From CAVZLD01 sp964522605 (GTDB taxonomy: Bacteria; Planctomycetota; Planctomycetia; Pirellulales; Pirellulaceae), in assembly GCA_964522605.1 (NCBI GenBank), contig CAZFWV010000010.1:1-52668 (forward strand): a stretch of DNA of 52,668 nucleotides, given 5' to 3'. The notes under the pieces were generated by a model, which was not told the origin of the DNA, did not search any database, and was given only the letters and a program-made list of their open reading frames with translations. The translations under genes and the position numbers were made by a program. Shown piece after piece: positions 35,101-42,000 of the stretch; the stretch's first letter is position 1; each line of letters opens with the position of its first letter.

Positions 35101-35545
35101 CTTGCGGATCACCTCGGTCCAGTGCCAAGATGCCCAGACAGTAGCGCGCTCGTAGGTTGTCGGGCGCCTGCTGGGCGACGGCCTGGAGCAATTGCTCAGC
35201 ACGCTCGGCATCTCCGTCCTGGCGGCGATTGAGCGTTGCAATCGCCAGGTCGACTTGCAGATCCAGCCAGTCAGGATCTGCCTCGGCCAGGGCGGAGAAG
35301 ATCTGATGCGCCCGCTCATATTCGAACTGACCCATCGCCGCCACGCCGCGATTGTGTCGCTCGACAACCTCCGGCGAGAATCGGGGATCCACCGGGGACG
35401 GTGTCGTGGAGTCGGCCGCTGCGTTCTCGCGTGTCTTTGGCTGGCAACCGAAGGCGGCAGCGAGAAACAGCGTCCCCAGCACGAGAACATCCCACCTTGG
35501 TCCGGTTCGCGCTGGTCCGCCGGTCGTGGCAACTTGAGTTCGCAT
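32132..35545 (-). CDS. TPR / FG-GAP / ASPIC-UnbV lipoprotein
   Basis: A 1137-residue exported protein. The signal ends in a lipobox (LAAAFGC, Cys34). TPR-like repeats follow (about 60-225, with ALAEFEYVAQADPQDAYAVYFAG). FG-GAP/VCBS propeller blades run from about 290 to 620 (ITACDYDQDGRLDIFLTRA, AACFDADHDGDLDLFLVNDG). An ASPIC/UnbV-like region near 640-700 ends in DFVQMTWPDG. A large C-terminal module begins SWNGEEFLFVTDVLGAGG. This is the CRTAC1-like layout common in planctomycetes. It is probably anchored at the cell surface and binds protein or carbohydrate. It is upstream of dus; no functional link is evident. Confidence 0.88.
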   Translation of the reverse strand: MRTQVATTGGPARTGPRWDVLVLGTLFLAAAFGCQPKTRENAAADSTTPSPVDPRFSPEVVERHNRGVAAMGQFEYERAHQIFSALAEADPDWLDLQVDLAIATLNRRQDGDAERAEQLLQAVAQQAPDNLRARYCLGILALDRGDPQAALAEFEYVAQADPQDAYAVYFAGQCLRQLSQVDRALESFEKAIAIDPYLRSACYAAFQSCLQLGDQTRGTEYREQFSRLENNPQARLAEMKYTRMGQKAEVSTIAAERDVEVPRPSGAVFLPAEELAAQIAPTPSWSSDEDLPPNITACDYDQDGRLDIFLTRAARGTEGSDPRNVLLRGTPDGFQWQADHSIASVSAVNAAVWADFDNDGLTDVYLCRQGPNQMWRQSEAGQWQDVTDSSHTSGGDLNTVDAACFDADHDGDLDLFLVNDGPNELLSNNLDGTFRPLAEEQGIEGAGATSRAIIPWDADADRDLDLLVLNVNPPHEVYRNDRLWSYAPAVGFDTLKQAPLEAAIAVDLDADGRSELLTLENGRLSRWQPGTDGQWQQQEIPVEEQTGMELQPPLAVCDLDGDGSCEVVASQRPGWIAIDARTGSVRFRAEDSVSTWRLALVDRDKGPSLIAFSSGTAPRIWRPGPGRFPFVSIDFTGKEDRAEQMRSNRSGLGVQAAARIGTHWSAFHTLRADSGPGQSLQPVSIGTRGASQIDFVQMTWPDGLFQTEVGLSASQAHRIEETQRQVSSCPVLFSWNGEEFLFVTDVLGAGGLGFNLGRGEYSPVRPWENVLLTDEQLRPRDGYLSLRVAEPMEEICYLDSVRLVAYDLPPGWQMTLDERFAAAAPEPTGRPLFFRRKLLPVQAENDRGEDVGEQIRSSDRVASPPGARDPRFIGRTAAHSITLTFAEPLDQSPACLIMDGWIEYPYSQTMFAAWQAGATYEAPTLEAQDREGNWKVIAPQFGYPAGMPRQAALPLDPASLPPGTQRLRLTTNLEIYWDCLAVALLEQPPAVERTAQPLQRAQVAASGFARRETHPQNRPDYDYRRRVDLWDTRHPRGEYTSFGDALPLLRDTDDAVAIFGPGEEIQLDFIAEHSRPKPGWRRYWVVEFNGWCKDMDLYTRDGETVEPLPRTGQTKGSSSAAREQLHQRYNRRYEMGF

Positions 35546-35836
35546 GGTCGCTCCGATTCCACTGGATCTGGAAAAAACGAATGCAATCAGGGGAGTCTAC
35601 CGAACAGGCTGCCGTTTGGCGAATGCGGAACGACGCCCCGTCGTCGAAGGCCGTTCGATTGCCCAAAGAGCCGGCAGACTGTGTACAATAACTTGCACAA
35701 TCGGTCGAGCGCGGGGCAGGGACTTCCGCGGTCGAACGGATGCGGTTCCTTGCCGAGATCGTCGGAGGATGGTATCGTTAGGTACGGTTCGATATCCACC
35801 CGTTGGAAGGGTTTTTTTCCGAAATCTGGGGCTACC

Positions 35837-36469
35837 ATGAGCACTCGCGTGTTAATCGCTGACGACCATGAGGTCGTGCGTTTGGGACTGAGGAGCATTC
35901 TTCAGGGGACCGGCATCGAGGTCGTGGCGGAGGCCGAGGGGGGAGATCAGGCTGTCCAGCTCGTTTTACAGCACAACCCGGATCTGGTTGTGTTGGACAT
36001 TCGGATGCCGGGCGGAGACGGCTTAACGGCCCTTGGTCGGATCAAACTGGAAAAGCCGGAAACGCCCGTATTGATGTTTTCCGCCTACGACAATCCGACA
36101 TACGTCGCCCGTTCCGTCGCCTTGGGGGCGAGCGGTTATCTGTTGAAGAGTTGCGGTCGCGACATGATTGTCGACGCGATCCGGAAGATTGTGTCGGGTG
36201 AGAATGTCTGGACGCGCGACGAGTTGCGGCGTGTGACGGGGGCCCTGGCCACACCGAGACTGGCGTCGGATGTCGAGGTTCCCCTGACTCAACGGGAAAG
36301 CGAAGTGCTGCGCCAACTGGCGCTGGGGCTGACAAACAAAGAGATTGCCCTGGCATTGGAGATCAGCTACGAAACCGTGAAGGAGCATGTGCAGCACATC
36401 TTGAGGAAAGTCGGAGTTTCGGACCGGACGCAGGCAGCGGTCTGGGCCGTTCGCAAAGGGCTCGTGTAG
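35837..36469 (+). CDS. NarL/FixJ-family response regulator
   Basis: A 210-residue regulator. The receiver begins RVLIADDHEVVRLGL, has the phosphoacceptor Asp in LVVLDIRMPGGDG and ends near 120. The LuxR-type HTH (LTQRESEVLRQLALGLTNKEIALALEISYETVKEHVQHIL) closes the protein. ATG 35837 starts the receiver exactly. No histidine kinase is adjacent. A secreted metzincin starts 4 bp after its stop and is probably cotranscribed, so it may be one output of the system. Confidence 0.95.
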   Translation: MSTRVLIADDHEVVRLGLRSILQGTGIEVVAEAEGGDQAVQLVLQHNPDLVVLDIRMPGGDGLTALGRIKLEKPETPVLMFSAYDNPTYVARSVALGASGYLLKSCGRDMIVDAIRKIVSGENVWTRDELRRVTGALATPRLASDVEVPLTQRESEVLRQLALGLTNKEIALALEISYETVKEHVQHILRKVGVSDRTQAAVWAVRKGLV

Positions 36470-36473
36470 CGGC

Positions 36474-37328
36474 ATGCGGAGATCGTCGGCAATCGCCGTG
36501 CTATGCGTTCGAGGATGCTTCGTGGCGACCGCTCTTCTGGTCGCAAATGTCGACCGGTGTACTGACGTTGTGCTGGCGGAGACCCTTCTCGTCAAAGTCC
36601 TCGTGGATGAGGAAGAGGTTGCGGTCGAACGGTTGTGGCAGCAGCGATTGAAGGATCGAGTCGACCGTGCTTCCGAGATCATTAACGAGTACTGCGACAT
36701 TCGCTTTTCCGTGGCGGCGTTCGACCGCTGGAAATCCGACAACAACGAGAACGACTTAGGGCGCACTCTGCGTGAGTTTGAGATCGAGGTCGATCCGGCC
36801 CCCGCGCACATTGCAATCGGGTTTTCGAGCCAATATCGATTCCGGCGCGGCGTGAATGGACTGGGCGGGACACGAGGCCCGTTGAACAGTCACATCCTAT
36901 TGCGAGAAAGCGCTCCGACAATCGTCGAGCCGGAACGCCTGGAAGCCCTCGTCCACGAGTTGGGGCATTTCCTGGGCGCCGCCCACTCTCCCCTGCGTTC
37001 GTCGGTGATGCGGCCGGTCATCGGGGATGGACAGGCGCGGTTGAAGTCCTATCGCATCACCTTTGATCCGCTCAACGCGGAATTGATCCGGCTCGTCGGC
37101 ACCGAGGTTAGCCTGTTGCGCGTCCGTCGATTCGGCCAGCTCTCCCAGGTGACTCGGGCGCGGATCCTGCCGATCTACGAGGAACTTCATCGCCAGATGC
37201 CGAAAGATCCCGCGGCGAAAAAGTTTGTCGAGTATCTCAGCCGAATCTCCACGGCCGGACCGCAACAGGAACCGTTGAAGGTCCAGCCGAGACCGTTTGG
37301 ATTCAATAGCTCGACGCCACGCCCGTAA
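36474..37328 (+). CDS. Secreted metzincin-type zinc metalloprotease
   Basis: A 284-residue protein with an N-terminal export signal (AIAVLCVRGCFVATALLVANV). The zinc motif HELGHFLGAAH (His161, Glu162, His165, Gly168, His171) fits HEXXHXXGXXH, and Met179 in SSVMRP is a good Met-turn. The catalytic domain runs from about 38 to 200 and resembles matrixin or reprolysin folds. No propeptide is obvious. It follows the response regulator by 4 bp and converges on the selenoprotein gene 10 bp away. The substrate is unknown. Confidence 0.85.
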   Translation: MRRSSAIAVLCVRGCFVATALLVANVDRCTDVVLAETLLVKVLVDEEEVAVERLWQQRLKDRVDRASEIINEYCDIRFSVAAFDRWKSDNNENDLGRTLREFEIEVDPAPAHIAIGFSSQYRFRRGVNGLGGTRGPLNSHILLRESAPTIVEPERLEALVHELGHFLGAAHSPLRSSVMRPVIGDGQARLKSYRITFDPLNAELIRLVGTEVSLLRVRRFGQLSQVTRARILPIYEELHRQMPKDPAAKKFVEYLSRISTAGPQQEPLKVQPRPFGFNSSTPRP

Positions 37329-37338
37329 AGGGCATCTC

Positions 37339-38385
37339 TCACAGAAAGAGTGACTCGACGGCATCCTCTGTGGCAAGCGTCCTCAGCGATTTCGTCGGCC
37401 GGGACACGTCCTGCAGCAATTGATCGATGGCCAGGGCAGCTGCCACGTCGGCTGCCATCTTCGGGGTCAGGGAGTCCGCGTCCAAGGGCTCAGCCCCTTC
37501 GGCTTCTCCACGATCCGCCGACGCCGGAACCGCCAAGGCGGATTCGCCGTTCAGATGGTTGAGCACCCGCAGCGCATCAATCGGCGTGACGTAACCATCG
37601 CCCGAGGTATCCAGGAAGGGCGGCGGAGTGGAACCGGAGCTGGGTGCGGGAAGCTGCCGCGGACCGAACGTGTTCAGGTCGTTGATGACCAGCAAGGCAT
37701 CAATGGGACTCAATTCTCCATCATTGTTCACGTCCAGTGTGATCTCGGGATTGGTCCACGAGTCAGGCAGCGTGTCGCCTTCGGCCGCATCAATCAGCTT
37801 TTGTCGCAGTGTCAAGTAGTTGGCACTGGCCGGTTCATTGCGAGGATCCCCGAGGTCGTGCTCGGTCAGGTTGTATTTATCAACCAGAATGTTGTTCGCA
37901 TCCAGGATTGCGACATCCCGATAGACTAAACTCCAGCTCTGCCGAACGTCGGAGGTCCCATTCTGATCAGCATCCACATCCTGCAGCCAGGGAATCTCAC
38001 GACCCTCCGTTGCATTATCATTCGCGAAGGCGTCCGCCCACTCGTTGATCCCCAAGATCTGGATGTCCAGCTCGGGAAAATTCTCCGCGAGGTCCGCCTG
38101 CATCACGTCCAAAGCGTCAAACTGACGCACGCAGTAGCCTCACGTAGCGCCACCAAAGTAATAGGCGGATACGCCGCCCAGGTAGTCCCGCGGCGAGACC
38201 TCCTGGTCGAACGTTTCCGAGTTCGGATTCACGTTGACCAACGAAAAATCGGCCAACGGCTCCGTTTCCCCTTCGGCGGCCAGCAGATCACTACCGTGGA
38301 GCATCTGCCGCCATTCGAGTGCCTCCAAGGTCAGACGTCGATGGGAACCGGACGTAGTGCGTCGGCGAGATTTCATGATTTGCAT
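37339..38385 (-). CDS. Candidate selenoprotein: thioredoxin-fold, dockerin-bearing
   Basis: Two frames, 38385-38143 and 38139-37339, are separated by one in-frame TGA (38142-38140) and read as one protein of about 348 residues with Sec82. The N-terminus has an LEPR-XLL-like segment (RRLTLEALEWRQML). The fold around the TGA is redoxin-like: SPRDYLGGVSAYYFGGAT, then U, then GYCVRQFDALDVMQADL. The motif is U-G-Y-C in place of C-x-x-C. Residues FPELDIQILGIN to NNILVDKYNLTEHDL complete the domain. Dockerin-like pairs follow (DVNNDGELSPIDALLVINDL, DTSGDGYVTPIDALRVLNHL), so surface attachment is likely. Alternatives are a nonsense mutation or a sequencing error. ATG 38376 is an alternative start. 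Confidence 0.75.
38098..38142 (-). promoter_or_regulatory. Candidate bacterial SECIS after the TGA
   Basis: Sixteen bases follow the TGA before an apical loop AGUUU (38123-38119). That loop is closed by GCGUC (38128-38124) pairing with GACGC (38118-38114). A second short stem CUGC/GCAG (38134-38131 and 38101-38098) could form below across an asymmetric bulge. The TGA-to-loop distance and a G within the first two loop bases match published bacterial SECIS rules as I remember them. A 5-bp stem alone is weak. Confidence 0.45.
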
Positions 38386-39059
38386 CGAAGTTGAAAATCT
38401 CCGAGAGAGTTCAATTAACCTGCGACAGGGTTGCCGTTCCATAGGCGGCCTTTCGGACCGACGGATGGGAGCCGGACAAGACAAGCGGGGCGCCCGGCGG
38501 GGGATGTCATCGGTCTCCAGAACTGCCAACGGCGGAAACTTCAGTATAAGCATCTTTCGCGATTTGCAAACTAATTGGTTGCTGGTTCGAAGCGGCGCTC
38601 TGCCTCCCTCGGTACCTGTTGCTTCCGGCAGGGCACCCGCGGACGGCACGGGCCGATCAAAGCGGACAGGCGAATCCGGTCTCGGTCCAGGCGTGCGATT
38701 CTAGGACGCAAAACAACATGCCGACCGATTCGCTTCGTCCCGAACGGCCCGGATCGCGTTCGATCAACGCGCCGGGCGACCGGAAACGCGCAACCCGCGA
38801 CGCGGATTTCTCTTGGCCAGATGGGGGGAACGGCGAGAGGTGGTTCAATTTGTTGACTTTACGGTCATTCCGATTAGGATCGTCGTAGGAATCTGCGCGG
38901 GTACAGAACCGGATCCGGGGCAACGGTCACGTTCTTCAACGTGTGTTGGCGATGCGCCCTCCGAGCGACGTCTTCATGCGGGCACGTTGATGCTGCGCTG
39001 GCCAAATCGACAGCGAGAGGCATCTCGCTTAGCAGCCCGCTTCTAAGGAGAGCACATCG
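38386..39059. other. Divergent intergenic region
   Basis: This 674-bp stretch separates the minus-strand selenoprotein gene from the plus-strand surface-protein gene. No gene, RNA or clear repeat is seen. It must hold both promoters. AAGGAG (39048-39053) is the ribosome-binding site of the downstream gene. Confidence 0.5.
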
Positions 39060-42000
39060 ATGAGACGGCGCATTTCATCTCGTAGCTTGCCCCATTTTGT
39101 ACCAACGATCTCGCCAGGCCGATCACGCAGGTTCGGATCTCGAGCGCGGAGTAGGATTCGACCGCGCGCGTACCTGATCGAAGCGCTGGAACCAAAGACA
39201 CTCTTGGCGGCCGATGTCACCGCGTTTCCTCCGGCACTCGTAGCCGACTTTGACCGGAACGGATTCCTGGATCCGCAGGACATCAATCAGTTGAATGCAG
39301 CTCTTCGTCAGGAAGCGCCGGATCTGATTTTTGATGTGAATCGAGATGGCCAGGTCAACGGAGCGGACCGCACGTACTGGATCGAAGTCGTCCATCGGAG
39401 CTATCCCGGCGATGCAAATCTGGACGGCGAATTCAACACGAATGACTTAGTCACGGTCCTTCAGGCCGGTCTCTACGAAGATGCGATTTCCGGGAATGCG
39501 TCCTGGGAGTCGGGGGACTGGAACGGCGACGCTGATTTCGGGACGGGCGATCTGGTCGTTGCGTTGCAGGGGGGGGGCTTTGAGGTTGGCCCCAGGCCTT
39601 TGCAGCTGCCGCGGATCCATGTGCTGCCGTCGGACGAGGTTTTGCGCGGGGATCCGGAAGCGGTTTGGGATGCCGTGGTCATCGAGGGGCACGCGGATCC
39701 TTTTTCGGTGGTGCGGCTGCAGGAAACCGGTGCGATGGTCATGGCGGATGCGAACGGGGTCTTCCGCCTGGAGCAGACGCCGCTGAGTCGTGTCGAAACG
39801 CGTTTCAACGTCCGTGTGGGCGATCTACAGGGGCGCGAGTTACCGGAGGTGGCAACCGCGCAGTTGCGTCTGGGACCGGGCAGCATCGAAGCGGGGTACT
39901 TCACCCCAGCGAGTTTTCGCGAAAAACCGACGTTGTCGCCCGAGGAATTACCCGCCTCACTGGCGACCGTGTTTCTGCCGGATGGCATGGACGGCAGAAA
40001 ACTCATCGAGCAATATGCGGCAGAACACGGTGCCCGACCGGACCAGGGGAACCCAGTCCACGTTGCGCTGCCGGCCGATACGCCGGTCGTTGGGGAGCAA
40101 CCCGAAGTACCCGGCCAGGATCCCTATCTTGCCCCGCAGATCCTGGACGGTTTTGGAAGCGGTTCGGACGAGATTCCGGCGGTCGTGATTCAGGGAACGT
40201 TGGAACCCCTGCCCCGCACACTGGAATCGGCCGAGCGATTGAATGGTACCGATGACGGAGACATCGGAAAGGCGATTGAGACGGGATTGACGGCCGGAGC
40301 AGCGGTGCGAATTGAGGCCCGGATTGGCGACGGGCCCCATGGGAGTCAGGGAACCGGAAAAGGCGATTCCGATTTCTTTGCGATTCGCGGACTGCAACAA
40401 GGGCAGTCTTTGGTAATCGATGTCAACACGCCCGTCGGATCGGAGCTTGATTCGTTCATATTTGTCTACGACGGGAATGGAAATCGGCTCGACTTCAACG
40501 ACGATGATGGTTTCTCGCTGGATAGTTATCGCGTGTTTCCCGTCCGGACAGCCGGTGACTACTACGTGTCCGTCGCCTCGTTCGCTTCATATGGGCCACT
40601 CTATCCGAGCGAGTCGGCGTCGGGATTGGGAGTGGCGACCGAGGGGGATTATGAGTTATTCCTCGCGGTCAGTCCGGTTCAAGAAGCCGACGTCTACGCG
40701 TTCGACTTACAGCCGGGTGATATTCTGGGCGCCACGATCTTGGGTGGTCCGAATCACCTAACGCTGCGCGATGAACTTGGCACGGAACTGATCGGGTCGG
40801 GACAGGACGCGACCATCTATCAGCCGACCGATTCGCCTCTGCCCGCAGGCGGCAACGCGTCTCTCAGTTGGGTCGTCGGTGCGCCGGGAACCTATCAACT
40901 GGCCGTGGATGGCGGTTTCGGGGACTACGAATTGGAACTCGCCGTCTATCGCCCGGTGCTTGAATCCGGCGAGCGGGGACAAGGGCAGATTCTGTTTCTC
41001 GATTTCGACGGCGCAACGCTGAATGCGGAAAGCCTGTTTGGGATTGGAAATCCTGAGGCGAGTCTCTCACCGCTCTCGGCGTTCCTCGAGTATTGGGGGC
41101 TTGAGCCGTCCGATGAAGAGGCCGTGATCTCCGCGATTGCTGCGACGGTTCGCGAGAATTTCGCCGACGTCGGGGCACGAGGGGCCAATGGCGACTTCGC
41201 GAGTGATCGCGTTGACGGTCACTTTGGGATCGAGATCGTGACGAGTCGGGAAAGCACCGATCTATTCGGGTTCCCTCTGGATCCTTTTGGTGCCCCCAAC
41301 GTCAGCCGGGTCATCATCGGAGGAACGACAGAACAACTTGGGATCTCCACGATTGGGATCTCCGAGTCCGTCGATGTTGGCAACTTTCACACCACGGATA
41401 CCGGGGTGGTGCTGCTCGATTTGCTCAGTGCGCCGAGTTCAAATCCCAATTCGTTGAATCGGATCCCACTCGCGGAGCAAAACGTTTCGATCATCGATCT
41501 GATCGGGGTGGCGGTGGGCAACATCGTGACTCATGAAGCGGGGCATTTCTTTGCTGCCTGGCATACAGACCAGTTCAATTCGGTTGCCGACCTGATGGAT
41601 CAAGGGGGCTACCTGGCCAACACGATCGGGTTGGTGGGCCCTGTCTTCGGCGATGGCGATGAGATCAACGTTTCATTCGGTACAGATCGGTTCGTACCCA
41701 ATGAGGGATTCACCGGGACGCAAGATTCGCTGAACGCGGTGTCCTTCGGTTTGTCTACCGGCAAAAACGATCCCGGGATGCGCGTCGTCTCGAGCGTCCC
41801 CGCGCCGAATCGTCCTGTGTTGACAGCCCCGACCGAATTCGTGCTTGAATTCCTCGATCCGTTCGATGCGAATCAAGAGATTCGCGCCGAGGCGTTGACC
41901 GTCAACGGTCTTCCGGCAGAGGAAATCGAAGTGGATGGAAACGAGCCGCGGACGTTGATCTTCCGTTTTCAGACCACGCCTGTTGTGCAACCAGGGCGTC

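Noticed and set aside
37339..38649. Two separate genes (38140-38649 and 37339-38130)
   Set aside because: The second frame starts mid-domain and the first ends mid-domain, so one recoded or broken gene explains the sequence better.
38619..38888. Small plus-strand frames between the selenoprotein and giant protein genes
   Set aside because: No ribosome-binding site, biased composition and no motif.
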